DNA of 64,000 bases, from NCBI RefSeq assembly GCF_009858175.1, contig NZ_CP047393.1, positions 1,798,001-1,862,000 on the forward strand, given 5' to 3'. A model generated the notes under the pieces. It searched no databases. It worked only from the letters and a program-made list of their open reading frames with translations, and had not been told where the DNA came from. Positions 39,135 to 48,225 of the stretch are shown piece after piece (positions within the stretch are counted from its first letter, which is position 1; every line of letters begins with the position of its first letter). The stretch comes from Pontibacillus sp. HMF3514 (GTDB lineage Bacteria; Bacillota; Bacilli; Bacillales; BH030062). The translations under genes were made by a program, and so were the position numbers.

Positions 39135-40661
39135 GTGGATTACGTTATTGAAATGTTAAACATTAGAAAAGAATTTCCCGGCATCGTAGCTAATGACAAT
39201 ATTAACCTTCAAGTTAAGAAAGGTGAAATTCACGCTTTACTTGGAGAAAATGGAGCAGGAAAGTCGACTTTAATGAACGTATTATTCGGATTGTATCAAC
39301 CGGAAAAAGGTGAAATTCGTGTAAAGGGTGAACCTGTTAAAATTACAGATCCTAACGTAGCGAACGAGCTTGGAATAGGGATGGTACACCAGCACTTTAT
39401 GCTTGTTGATACGTTTACGGTTACAGAAAATATCATTTTAGGAGCAGAACCTAAAAGTGGTGTAACCGTTGATACCAAAAGTGCAGAACAAGAGGTTCGT
39501 GAGATCTCAGAAAGGTATGGTCTGAAAGTAGATCCTTCAGCCAAAATAAGAGATATCTCAGTTGGGATGCAACAGCGTGTAGAAATCTTAAAGACACTTT
39601 ACCGTGGTGCTGATATTTTAATCTTAGATGAGCCTACAGCGGTTTTAACGCCTCAAGAAATCAAAGAACTTATTCAAATTATGAAAACACTAATTCAAGA
39701 AGGAAAATCTATTATCTTAATTACTCACAAACTAAAAGAAATTATGGAGGTTTGTGATCGTTGTACTGTCATCCGTAAAGGTGAAGGAATTGGTACGGTA
39801 AATGTTGCTGAAACAAATACTACTGAACTTGCATCCTTGATGGTGGGTCGAGAAGTAAGCTTTAATACAGAAAAGGAGCCAGCAAAACCAAAAGAGGATA
39901 TTTTACATATCAGAGATCTTCGTGTCAAAGATACACGTGGAGTGGATATGGTTAAAGATTTGAACCTTGATGTCCGAGCTGGTGAGATCGTTGGTATTGC
40001 AGGGGTTGATGGTAACGGTCAAAGCGAATTAATTGAAGCAATAACAGGATTACGTGATGCTGAAAGCGGTTCTATTGAGTTAAATGGCCAAAATATTACG
40101 AATCTGACACCACGTAAAGTAACGGAATCAGGGGTTTCACATATTCCGCAGGACCGTCATAAATTCGGTCTTGTACTAGATTTTCCTATTGGTGAAAATA
40201 TGGCTCTTCAAAACTATTACCAAAAACCATATGCAAACATGGGGATCTTAAACTATAAAGAGATTTATCGAAAAGCTAATAGCTTAATAGAAGAGTATGA
40301 CGTTAGGACACCAAGTGAATATACACCTGCTCGTGCCCTTTCTGGTGGTAACCAACAGAAAGCTATTATCGGTAGAGAAGTTGACCGTTCACCTGACTTG
40401 TTAATTGCAGCACAACCAACGCGTGGTTTGGATGTTGGTGCGATTGAATTTATTCACAAAAAGCTTGTTGAAGAACGTGATAAAGGAAGAGCTGTTCTAC
40501 TGTTATCTTTTGAATTAGATGAAATTATGAATGTGAGTGACCGAATTGCTGTTATGTTTGATGGGCAAGTGGTTGCCAATGTGAAACCAGAAGAAACGAA
40601 TGAACAAGAGCTCGGCCTTCTCATGGCAGGTAGTAAGAAGCAGAAGGAAGGTGACAGCTAA
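39135..40661 (+). CDS. nupO: Nucleoside ABC transporter ATPase (two NBDs)
   Basis: Double-ATPase subunit of the sugar/nucleoside type. GTG 39135, eight bases after AAGGAG, gives 508 residues starting MDYVIEMLNIRKEFPG; GTG 39126 is the alternative. NBD1 has Walker A GENGAGKST (about 37), DISVGMQQR and LILDEPTAVLTP. In NBD2 Walker A is degenerate (GVDGNGQSE) and Walker B reads LLIAAQPTRGLDVG, as usual in this family, so only one site is likely fully catalytic. It overlaps nupP by one base. Confidence 0.94.
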   Translation: MDYVIEMLNIRKEFPGIVANDNINLQVKKGEIHALLGENGAGKSTLMNVLFGLYQPEKGEIRVKGEPVKITDPNVANELGIGMVHQHFMLVDTFTVTENIILGAEPKSGVTVDTKSAEQEVREISERYGLKVDPSAKIRDISVGMQQRVEILKTLYRGADILILDEPTAVLTPQEIKELIQIMKTLIQEGKSIILITHKLKEIMEVCDRCTVIRKGEGIGTVNVAETNTTELASLMVGREVSFNTEKEPAKPKEDILHIRDLRVKDTRGVDMVKDLNLDVRAGEIVGIAGVDGNGQSELIEAITGLRDAESGSIELNGQNITNLTPRKVTESGVSHIPQDRHKFGLVLDFPIGENMALQNYYQKPYANMGILNYKEIYRKANSLIEEYDVRTPSEYTPARALSGGNQQKAIIGREVDRSPDLLIAAQPTRGLDVGAIEFIHKKLVEERDKGRAVLLLSFELDEIMNVSDRIAVMFDGQVVANVKPEETNEQELGLLMAGSKKQKEGDS

Positions 40662-41707
40662 TGTTCTCAAATAATCGATTAACGAACATACTTATACCCG
40701 TCATATCAGTAGTATTAGGTTTACTTTCAGGCGCAATTATCATGCTTATTTTTGGATATAACCCGATAAGTGGTTATGCTGCTCTATGGAATGGGGCATT
40801 TGGAGATTCGTACTTCTTAGGAGAAACTATTGTTAAAGTTACCCCATATATTTTATCTGGACTAGCCGTGGCATTTGCCTTCCGTACTGGGTTATTTAAT
40901 ATTGGTGTTGAAGGACAAGTATTTGTTGGTTGGCTAGCTGCTGTGTGGGTAGGAACGACTCTTGATTTACCGATGGTTATTCATTTACCGCTAGCGATTT
41001 TAGTAGCTGCAGTAGCAGGAGGAGCTTGGGGGTTTGTGCCAGGCTTTTTAAAAGCTCGATTTGGTGTTCACGAAGTTATTGTTTCCATCATGATGAACTA
41101 CGTTGCATTGTACACATGTAATGCAATCATACGATCTGTTCTAACAGATAATAGTGATAAAACCGATTATGTAAAAGACTCTGCATCATTAGCTTCAACA
41201 TGGCTTTCAGATATTACAGGGTTTTCCCGATTACACTTTGGGTTTGTTATAGCCATTATTGGCGCAATCATTATGTGGTTTATTCTTGAGAAAACCGTTA
41301 AAGGATATGAGTTACGTTCAGTAGGTTATAACCCACATGCCTCCAAATATGCTGGAATGAATGTAAACCGAAATATTATTTTGTCCTTTATTATATCCGG
41401 TGGTTTTGCGGGAGTTGCAGGTGCAATGGAAGGCCTTGGAACATTCCAGTATATGTCCGTTAATAACGCTTTCACTAATATAGGGTTTGACGGAATCGCT
41501 GTTGCCTTACTAGGTGGAAATGCAGCACTAGGAACCGTGTTAGCCGCCTTCTTATTTGGTACGTTGAAAGTCGGGGCCCTGAACATGTCAACATCAGGCG
41601 TTCCACAAGAACTCGTGGACATCGTGGTTGCATTAATTATTCTATTTGTAGCCTCAGGTTATATCATTCGTTGGGCGCTTTCTCGCTTCAAAAAGGAGGA
41701 AAAATAA
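40661..41707 (+). CDS. nupP: Nucleoside ABC transporter permease
   Basis: Integral membrane permease of the BPD_transp_2 (RbsC-like) family. The 348 residues are mostly hydrophobic, about eight to ten spans. The family motif region GLFNIGVEGQVFVGWLAAVWVG and the coupling-loop segment YELRSVGYNPHASKYAGMNV are clear. Start ATG overlaps the nupO stop and it is followed at once by nupQ, so all are translated as a set. Confidence 0.94.
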   Translation: MFSNNRLTNILIPVISVVLGLLSGAIIMLIFGYNPISGYAALWNGAFGDSYFLGETIVKVTPYILSGLAVAFAFRTGLFNIGVEGQVFVGWLAAVWVGTTLDLPMVIHLPLAILVAAVAGGAWGFVPGFLKARFGVHEVIVSIMMNYVALYTCNAIIRSVLTDNSDKTDYVKDSASLASTWLSDITGFSRLHFGFVIAIIGAIIMWFILEKTVKGYELRSVGYNPHASKYAGMNVNRNIILSFIISGGFAGVAGAMEGLGTFQYMSVNNAFTNIGFDGIAVALLGGNAALGTVLAAFLFGTLKVGALNMSTSGVPQELVDIVVALIILFVASGYIIRWALSRFKKEEK

Positions 41708-42685
41708 ATGGGGATTTTAGATGTTTTGACACTAATCGTACCTTCAGCCATATTCTTTGCAGCCCCGCTTATTTTTACAGCATTAGGTGGAGTTTTCAGT
41801 GAACGCTCAGGTGTTGTTAACATTGGATTAGAAGGTTTAATGGTTATGGGTGCGTTTGTAGGTGTTACTGTAAACCTTACAATAGCAGGTCCATTAAGTG
41901 AAATGGGAGAAATCTGGGGAGATTTAACACCATGGATTTCAACATTAGTCGCTATGGTTGTAGCTGCTATCTTTTCTGTTATTCATGCTGTAGCTTCTGT
42001 TACCTTCAGAGCTGATCAGGTAGTTAGTGGCGTAGCAATCAACTTCTTGGCACTTGGTATCGGACTTTTCTTAATTGAAGAGTGGTATGGTAAAGGGCAA
42101 ACGGATATGGTAAATGCACCATTCTATTCTGTACCTACTCCAATCTTAAGTGAAATCCCAATTATAGGGCCAATGTTCTTTGAAGGATATATTACATCGT
42201 TTATCGCGATTGTTTTAGCTTTTGTTGTATGGTTTGTTATTTATAAAACGCCATTTGGACTGCGTCTTCGTTCTGTTGGTGAGCACCCAATGGCAGCTGA
42301 TACAAACGGAATTAACGTTTCCAAAATGCGTTATACAGGTGTAATTCTGTCAGGCGCCTTCGCGGGTATTGGAGGATCTGTGTTTGCGTTAACCTTTACA
42401 CAAAACTTCTCCCACGCGACGATTGCAGGACAAGGATTTATGGCGCTCGCAGCTATGATTTTCGGGAAATGGCATCCATTAGGAGCAATGGGGGCAGCTT
42501 TATTCTTTGGATTTGCTCAAAGTTTAAGCTTAACAGGGTCATCCATTCCATTGTTGCAAGATATTCCATCTGTATTCTTAATGATTGCACCTTACGTGTT
42601 AACAATCCTAGCCCTTGCAGGATTCATCGGCCGCGCCGAAGCTCCAAAAGCGATCGGTACACCATATATTAAGGGTAGTCGTTAA
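41708..42685 (+). CDS. nupQ: Nucleoside ABC transporter permease
   Basis: Second permease of the importer, 325 residues with about eight spans. It has SGVVNIGLEGLMVMGAFVGV and the coupling-loop motif LRLRSVGEHPMAADTNGINV, paralogous to NupP. It starts on the base after the nupP stop, preceded by AAAAGGAGG. A very strong terminator ends the operon. Confidence 0.94.
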   Translation: MGILDVLTLIVPSAIFFAAPLIFTALGGVFSERSGVVNIGLEGLMVMGAFVGVTVNLTIAGPLSEMGEIWGDLTPWISTLVAMVVAAIFSVIHAVASVTFRADQVVSGVAINFLALGIGLFLIEEWYGKGQTDMVNAPFYSVPTPILSEIPIIGPMFFEGYITSFIAIVLAFVVWFVIYKTPFGLRLRSVGEHPMAADTNGINVSKMRYTGVILSGAFAGIGGSVFALTFTQNFSHATIAGQGFMALAAMIFGKWHPLGAMGAALFFGFAQSLSLTGSSIPLLQDIPSVFLMIAPYVLTILALAGFIGRAEAPKAIGTPYIKGSR

Positions 42686-42719
42686 TAACATTAACAAAAA
42701 TAAAGAATGTTGTTCTAAA

Positions 42720-42760
42720 GCACATGTGATTTCTTAAGAGAAATCACATGTGCTTTTATT
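42720..42760 (+). terminator. Intrinsic terminator after nupQ
   Basis: A perfect 15-bp stem (GCACATGTGATTTCT with AGAAATCACATGTGC), loop TAAG, then TTTTATT. Confidence 0.92.
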
Positions 42761-42767
42761 CAGTTTT

Positions 42768-43360
42768 ATGGCAGTAATATTGAATAAGCTGGTGCGGAGT
42801 GGTTCCGTTGCTTTTATGGAGTGCGGCGGGCTGGGAAACGGGCTGCTTTCCCCGGACGAACGATCGAGCCTCCTCATCCGCTACGCTTCTTGCGGGGTCT
42901 CGCTCGCCCGTTTTTCCGGAGGAGTCAGCCCGTTTCCCAGCCCACCTTAGCCGAATGATGATTAACGGAACCACAGCGATATTAAGAAGACGATGCTTAA
43001 GGACATTTGTTCAGCTAATGTCTTTTTAATGATCTTTTTGAAGAGCTTACGGACATTCATCCCGTTATTTGCTCCAAATCATCTTTAAAAGTCCATTTTG
43101 TCACAAATAAGGTACCATATGTCCGCAAGGGTTAGAACTCATACAACTAGGGTCCGTTAACTTCCACAACCTTAAGGGGTGAAGGAAACGGCAAACTCCC
43201 GCGGTAGAAAGGGCAGATGAGACCCCACAGAGAACGGAGTGAACGAGGAGGCTCAGCTGGTCTTCCGCAGGAGTATTGCCGTTTCACTGAACCCCTACCT
43301 CTCATAAAAGCAACGGACTGCTCTCAACTTATCTCGATTTCGAGTCTTCCAGATAAGGGG
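42768..43360 (+). repeat. Composite interspersed element, copy 3
   Basis: It starts at ATGGCAGT. Left unit: outer arms GGTTCCGTT (42801) and AACGGAACC (42964). The inner 17-bp stem (42828-42844 with 42927-42943) differs from copies 1 and 2 at three positions on both arms, always keeping the pair. The inverted core is 42866-42925. The linker resembles copy 1. Right unit: GTCCGTT (43152) with AACGGAC (43312), AAACGGCAAACTCC (43186-43199) with GGAGTATTGCCGTTT (43270-43284), core 43195-43254. It ends in a TTATCT/AGATAA hairpin. No gene is contained. Confidence 0.88.
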
Positions 43361-43371
43361 GCTTTTGTTAA

Positions 43372-43399
43372 TTAACATTTATAAAGTATCGCCTATACT
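43372..43399 (+). promoter_or_regulatory. Candidate sigma-A promoter of the ymfF operon
   Basis: TTAACA (43372-43377), 16 bases, TATACT (43394-43399), each a 5/6 match. It begins 11 bases after the composite element. A leader hairpin (AGCTTTTCTAT with ATAGAAAGGCT, 43466-43490) lies before the ymfF ribosome site. Confidence 0.6.
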
Positions 43400-43527
43400 G
43401 TTCCCATATTATTAGCCACATTCATGAAAAAGCGATACAATCAAAGAATACATAAAATACTGGATAGCTTTTCTATAATATAGAAAGGCTAATGATAAGT
43501 ATCAGTATGATTAAAGGAGGAACCTTA

Positions 43528-44814
43528 ATGCCGCGTGTAGAGGAAAAGCGTTATGAAAGCAAAGGATATGATATACATATCATCCCGAGCAACAAATATA
43601 AAACAAACACAATTGTTGTTAAATTTAAGTCTCCACTCAAAAGAGAGACCATTACAAAACGAGCGATGTTACCTTATGTGTTACAACAGGCTACAGAGAA
43701 CTATCCATCTGCAAGATCGTTTCGAACAGCCCTTGATGACCTATATGGCACTGTATTAAAAGTTGATGCTTCTAAAAAAGGGGAGCATCATGTTATGACA
43801 TTCCGAATGGAAGTAGCGAATGATGAATTTTTGACAGAAGATCATGACCTTCTTCGTAAAGGGTTACAAATGATGCAGGAAGTCATCTTTCATCCTAAAA
43901 AAGATGGAGAATCTCTAGATAAAAACATTGTCGATCGTGAAAAGCAAACCCTAACGCAAAAAATTAAGTCATTAAAAGACGATAAGATGAGTTATGCAAA
44001 TAGTCGTTTACTAGATGAGATGTGTAGTGAGGAGCCTTATCGATATCATGTTCATGGATATGAAGAAGACCTTCAAGACATCACAGGTGAGAGTCTATTT
44101 GCTTATTATCGAGAAATGCTTGCACAAGACAAGATGGACGTATATGTGCAAGGCCGTTTTGACGAAAATAAAATTCAAAACGTTGTAGAAGAGGAAATCA
44201 AACGGGATTCAAATCCAACTATAACGTCAACGGAAACGACTTCGAAAGAGGCACCTGAACAACCTAATGAAGTAATTGATAAGCAAAATGTACAGCAAGG
44301 TAAACTTCACCTTGGTTACCGTACACATATTCGATACGGAGATAAAGATTACGCTGCGCTTCAAGTGTTTAATGGTATATTTGGTGGTTTCCCATCATCT
44401 AAACTGTTTATAAACGTACGAGAAAAGCATAGTCTTGCTTATTATGCTGCATCTCGATTTGAAAGTCATAAAGGCCTTTTACTTGTATTTAGTGGAATTG
44501 ATCCAAATGACTACAAACAAGCTCGAGATATTATTGAAAAACAGATGCAAGCCATGAAAGACGGAGATTTTTCTGATGAAGAAGTACAAGAAACTAAAGA
44601 CCTTGTAGTAAACCAGTTCCTTGAGACATTAGACAACCAACAAGGTGTTGTGGAAGTCCTTTATCATCAGGTGATTTCAGGGAGCGATCGCACACCAGAT
44701 GAACTCATTGAAGAAGTAAAGCAGGTTACAAAAGAGGATGTCTTACGAGTAGCTGAAAAGGTTCATTTAGATACGGTTTACTTCCTAACCAAGCAAGAGG
44801 GAGGCGATGCATAA
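43528..44814 (+). CDS. ymfF: M16-like protein YmfF, probably inactive partner subunit
   Basis: Pitrilysin-fold protein paired with YmfH. ATG 43528 with AAAGGAGG upstream gives 428 residues; the frame is open from 43492. The zinc motif HxxEH is absent: the corresponding stretch reads AMLPYVLQQAT. The substrate-binding half keeps REKHSLAYYAASRFES. By analogy with two-subunit processing peptidases, YmfF probably supplies the substrate-grasping half and YmfH the catalytic half. The stop overlaps the ymfH start. Confidence 0.9.
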   Translation: MPRVEEKRYESKGYDIHIIPSNKYKTNTIVVKFKSPLKRETITKRAMLPYVLQQATENYPSARSFRTALDDLYGTVLKVDASKKGEHHVMTFRMEVANDEFLTEDHDLLRKGLQMMQEVIFHPKKDGESLDKNIVDREKQTLTQKIKSLKDDKMSYANSRLLDEMCSEEPYRYHVHGYEEDLQDITGESLFAYYREMLAQDKMDVYVQGRFDENKIQNVVEEEIKRDSNPTITSTETTSKEAPEQPNEVIDKQNVQQGKLHLGYRTHIRYGDKDYAALQVFNGIFGGFPSSKLFINVREKHSLAYYAASRFESHKGLLLVFSGIDPNDYKQARDIIEKQMQAMKDGDFSDEEVQETKDLVVNQFLETLDNQQGVVEVLYHQVISGSDRTPDELIEEVKQVTKEDVLRVAEKVHLDTVYFLTKQEGGDA

Positions 44815-46103
44815 TGAATACACAACATTATGAGCAAATTGGAGAAACGCTTTATTCCAAGAAACTTGATAACGGATTAGAAGTCTATTTATTACCGAAA
44901 CGCGAAATGGCTAAAACATTTGGGGTCTTTACAACAGAATATGGTTCCATTGATCAAACCTTTTCCCCCATAGGAAAAAGAGAGCGAGTAACGGTACCTG
45001 AAGGGATTGCACACTTTTTAGAGCATAAGCTTTTTGAGAAAGAGGATCGAGATGTATTTCAAGACTTCACGAAGCTAGGAGCATCTCCAAATGCGTTTAC
45101 GTCTTTCACGAGTACAGCTTACTTGTTCTCAGCAACCCAACATATCCAAGAAAATGTGAGAACTCTACTTGATTTTGTTCAAGATCCTTATTTTTCTGAT
45201 GAATCAGTTGAAAAAGAAAAGGGTATCATCGCACAGGAAATTCGCATGTATGATGACCAACCTGATTGGCGAGCATTTTTTGGAACGATCCAAAGCTTGT
45301 TCCAAAACCATCCTGTAAAAGTAGATATCGCAGGGACTGTGGATTCCATTCAAGATATTACAAAAGAAGATCTCTATACGTGTTATAACACGTTTTATCA
45401 TCCATCCAACATGACCTTCTTCGTTGCAGGGAATTTTGACCCTGAGAGTATGATGAAGTTGATTGAAGAGAATCAAAATGCTAAGGAATTTGAAGCTACA
45501 CCTACCATAGATCGAGCTTATCCAGATGAGCCGAAAGGTGTAGCAGAGGCTCATAAGGTTATTGAAATGCCTGTATCTGTTTCCAAATGTTTAGTGGGTG
45601 TTAAAGAGGATACAAAATACTTGAATGAAGATACATTCTTGAAGACGGATATGATGAAGAATATGGTGTTGGATCATTTCTTCTCTAAGAGTGGAGAATT
45701 TTTTGAAGCACTTTATAATGAAGATTTAATTGATGATTCTTTCCATTTCGAAACACATCTTGATAAATCCTTTGGCTTCACGATAATAGGCGGAAATACA
45801 CGTAACCCTGAAAAATTAAGTGAACGTGTAAAGGGAATGCTTCATGAGCTAAAGGGTCGTAATTTAACAGACGAAGAGTTTAATCGTATGAAAAGGAAAA
45901 AGATCGGACAATTTATGCGATCCATGAACTCTCTAGAGTTTATTGCAACAACGTTTGTTCAATATCGTCACCTTGGTATTGATCTATTTCAGGTTTTACC
46001 AGCCATTGAATCCTTAACAAAGGATGAGGTTGAAGAACACCTTAAAGCGTGGATTGATGAAGATCGTATCGCAGTAACAGAAGTACGTCCTTCTGATAAG
46101 TAG
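44814..46103 (+). CDS. ymfH: M16 zinc protease YmfH
   Basis: Catalytic M16 subunit, 429 residues. The inverted zinc motif HFLEH is at 67-71 in PEGIAHFLEHKLFEKED. The distal metal glutamate lies in EKEKGIIAQEIRMYDDQPDW about 75 residues later. TAATG overlap couples it to ymfF. The physiological substrate is unknown; related pairs process small peptides such as bacteriocin or cofactor precursors. Confidence 0.93.
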   Translation: MNTQHYEQIGETLYSKKLDNGLEVYLLPKREMAKTFGVFTTEYGSIDQTFSPIGKRERVTVPEGIAHFLEHKLFEKEDRDVFQDFTKLGASPNAFTSFTSTAYLFSATQHIQENVRTLLDFVQDPYFSDESVEKEKGIIAQEIRMYDDQPDWRAFFGTIQSLFQNHPVKVDIAGTVDSIQDITKEDLYTCYNTFYHPSNMTFFVAGNFDPESMMKLIEENQNAKEFEATPTIDRAYPDEPKGVAEAHKVIEMPVSVSKCLVGVKEDTKYLNEDTFLKTDMMKNMVLDHFFSKSGEFFEALYNEDLIDDSFHFETHLDKSFGFTIIGGNTRNPEKLSERVKGMLHELKGRNLTDEEFNRMKRKKIGQFMRSMNSLEFIATTFVQYRHLGIDLFQVLPAIESLTKDEVEEHLKAWIDEDRIAVTEVRPSDK

Positions 46104-46115
46104 AAAGGAAGTAAG

Positions 46116-46838
46116 ATGGGGAAAACATGCCTAATTATAGGTGCTAGTGGAGATATTGGAGCTTCTATTGCCATATCTTTTGCAGAACAAGGGTATAAAT
46201 TAATTCTTCACTATCATCAAAATGAAGAAGCGATTAAGAAAATAAAGGAACAGATACCTCATGGATCTGTTCTCCAAATTATTCAATCGGATTTGAGTTC
46301 GGGAATAGGTATAGAGAGTCTTTGTGAGACACTCGAACACCCTGTTGATACAGTGGTATTCTCAAGTGGCGTTAGCCAAGTAAAGCTCTTCCAAGACGTA
46401 ACAGATGGAGATATGGACATGATGTATAATGTTCATGTAAAAGCTCCTTGGAAAATTACGCGTCACCTTTTACCATCCATGATTCAGAATAAAGCTGGTA
46501 ATATTATTGTGATCTCTTCTATTTGGGGAGATGTGGGTGCAAGTTGTGAAGTGTTGTATTCAACGGTTAAAGGTGCTCAGGATAGTTTTATCAAATCACT
46601 TGCTAAAGAAGTGGGGCCCTCTGGAGTTTCTGTGAATGGGATTCGTCCTGGTATTATTGAAACAAAGATGAATCGTCACTTGAGTGAGGAAGAAAAACAA
46701 GAGATTATAGAAGAAATTCCTGTGAATAGAATGGGGCAAGTAGAAGATATTGCTCATACTGCATTATTTTTAGCGGATGACCGTTCTTCTTATATACAAG
46801 GTGAATTGATCAATGTCACAGGGGCTTGGAATGGATGA
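46116..46838 (+). CDS. ymfI: Short-chain dehydrogenase/reductase YmfI
   Basis: NAD(P)-dependent SDR related to 3-oxoacyl-ACP reductases. It has 240 residues, the cofactor motif GASGDIGASIA (about 9-19), the catalytic YSTVK (about 153) with a serine in VISSIWGD, and RPGIIETKM. The usual NNAG is changed to SSGV. It lies 12 bases behind ymfH. The substrate cannot be told from sequence; a role in fatty-acid elongation is doubtful since FabG is normally in another operon. Confidence 0.9.
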   Translation: MGKTCLIIGASGDIGASIAISFAEQGYKLILHYHQNEEAIKKIKEQIPHGSVLQIIQSDLSSGIGIESLCETLEHPVDTVVFSSGVSQVKLFQDVTDGDMDMMYNVHVKAPWKITRHLLPSMIQNKAGNIIVISSIWGDVGASCEVLYSTVKGAQDSFIKSLAKEVGPSGVSVNGIRPGIIETKMNRHLSEEEKQEIIEEIPVNRMGQVEDIAHTALFLADDRSSYIQGELINVTGAWNG

Positions 46839-46919
46839 TGACTTTTCCTTCTTTCATGAATAAAAGCGGATGTCTTTTCAAAAGATAATCCTGTAAGTTG
46901 AATTAAGGAGGAATTAGAC

Positions 46920-47177
46920 ATGTCTGTATTAGATAACTGGGATTCCTGGAAAGACTTTTTAGGGGATCGCCTACACCAAGCACAAGGTGATGGAATGAAC
47001 GATCAAGCCGTTTCTAACCTTGCCTATGAAGTAGGTGACTATTTAGCAAACCAAGTAGATGCGAAAAATGACCAAGAGGCTATGCTTCGTGATCTATGGA
47101 GTGTTGCTTCTCAAGAAGAACAACACGCAATTGCTAATATGATGGTAAAACTTGTACAAAATAACGGAACGAAGTAA
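46920..47177 (+). CDS. ymfJ: DUF3243 protein YmfJ
   Basis: Small acidic soluble protein of the DUF3243 family, 85 residues, starting MSVLDNWDSWKDFLGDRLHQ after AAGGAGGAATT. It appears all-helical, with no membrane segment. Function is not known. It is the last gene before a terminator. Confidence 0.88.
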   Translation: MSVLDNWDSWKDFLGDRLHQAQGDGMNDQAVSNLAYEVGDYLANQVDAKNDQEAMLRDLWSVASQEEQHAIANMMVKLVQNNGTK

Positions 47178-47210
47178 AAGCGAGAGGGTCTTCCTCTTGC
47201 TTTTTCTTTT
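47176..47210 (+). terminator. Intrinsic terminator after ymfJ
   Basis: A 12-bp stem (AAAAGCGAGAGG with CCTCTTGCTTTT, one wobble), loop GTCTT, then TCTTTT. It overlaps the stop codon by two bases. Confidence 0.85.
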
Positions 47211-47415
47211 GTTATGAAACTAATTGGAGATGGTGTTCGTCTTATGAAATAGCCGCTCTTTTCTGAAATCTTTCCTTACTACCTGATAACTTCTGCAAAA
47301 AATGTGAAGTTTTTGGACCATATTAGCCTTTTCTAATATTTCAATTTGCTTTATGATAGGAATAACTAACATTTTCATTATCTACGTTTAGGTTTAATGA
47401 GGAAGGAGTTGTGAT

Positions 47416-48207
47416 ATGGATAAGAAGGAATGGTACCTGGAATATGAAATTAAGTATAATCGTCCAGGGTTGCTGGGTGATATATCCTCCTTGTTAGGAA
47501 TGCTATCCATTAATATCGTTACGATTAATGGTGTTGAAGATTCTAGACGAGGAATGCTTTTATTATGCAAACATGATGAACAAATTAATCGTTTGAAATC
47601 AATTTTACAAACGATGGATACGATCTCAGTTACGAAATGTCGTCGTCCTAAATTGCGTGATCGCTTAGCCGTGAGACACGGGCGTTATATACATAGTGAC
47701 ATTGATGATAAAAAAACATTTCGTTTTGTCCGTGAAGACCTTGGTCTTTTAGTAGATTTTATGGCTGAATTGTTCAAAAAAGACGGACATAAACTTATTG
47801 GAATTAGAGGGATGCCTCGAGTAGGAAAGACAGAATCTATAGTAGCTGCAAGTGTATCTGCCAATAAAAAATGGCTTTTTGTATCAAGTACATTACTTAA
47901 ACAAACGATACGTAGTCAATTAATCGAGGATGAGTACTCCCCTGAGAATCTCTATATTCTCGACGGAATTGTTTCGACAAAAAGAGCAAATGAAAGACAT
48001 TGGCAACTTGTACGAGAGATTATGCGCCTTCCAGCAACTAAGGTTGTTGAACATCCAGATATGTTCGTACGAGAAACGGAATATAAATTAGGTGATTTCG
48101 ACTACATCATCGAGCTACGCAATAGTGAGGATGAAGAAATTACATACGAAACAGTAGATAAGTCAGAATTTAATCAAGATGATGGCTTTTCCATGTTTGA
48201 CTTTTAA
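47416..48207 (+). CDS. ymfK: DUF3388 protein YmfK (ACT-like plus P-loop-like)
   Basis: Conserved Bacillaceae protein of unknown function, 263 residues. The N-terminus (about 5-80, YEIKYNRPGLLGDISSLLGM) resembles an ACT ligand-binding domain. The centre has GIRGMPRVGKTES (about 135), which fits a Walker A motif. An acidic tail ends it. This reads as a ligand-sensing NTPase, but that is inference. It lies 19 bases before rodZ. Confidence 0.85.
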   Translation: MDKKEWYLEYEIKYNRPGLLGDISSLLGMLSINIVTINGVEDSRRGMLLLCKHDEQINRLKSILQTMDTISVTKCRRPKLRDRLAVRHGRYIHSDIDDKKTFRFVREDLGLLVDFMAELFKKDGHKLIGIRGMPRVGKTESIVAASVSANKKWLFVSSTLLKQTIRSQLIEDEYSPENLYILDGIVSTKRANERHWQLVREIMRLPATKVVEHPDMFVRETEYKLGDFDYIIELRNSEDEEITYETVDKSEFNQDDGFSMFDF

Positions 48208-48225
48208 AATGGATGGTGTTTAAAG

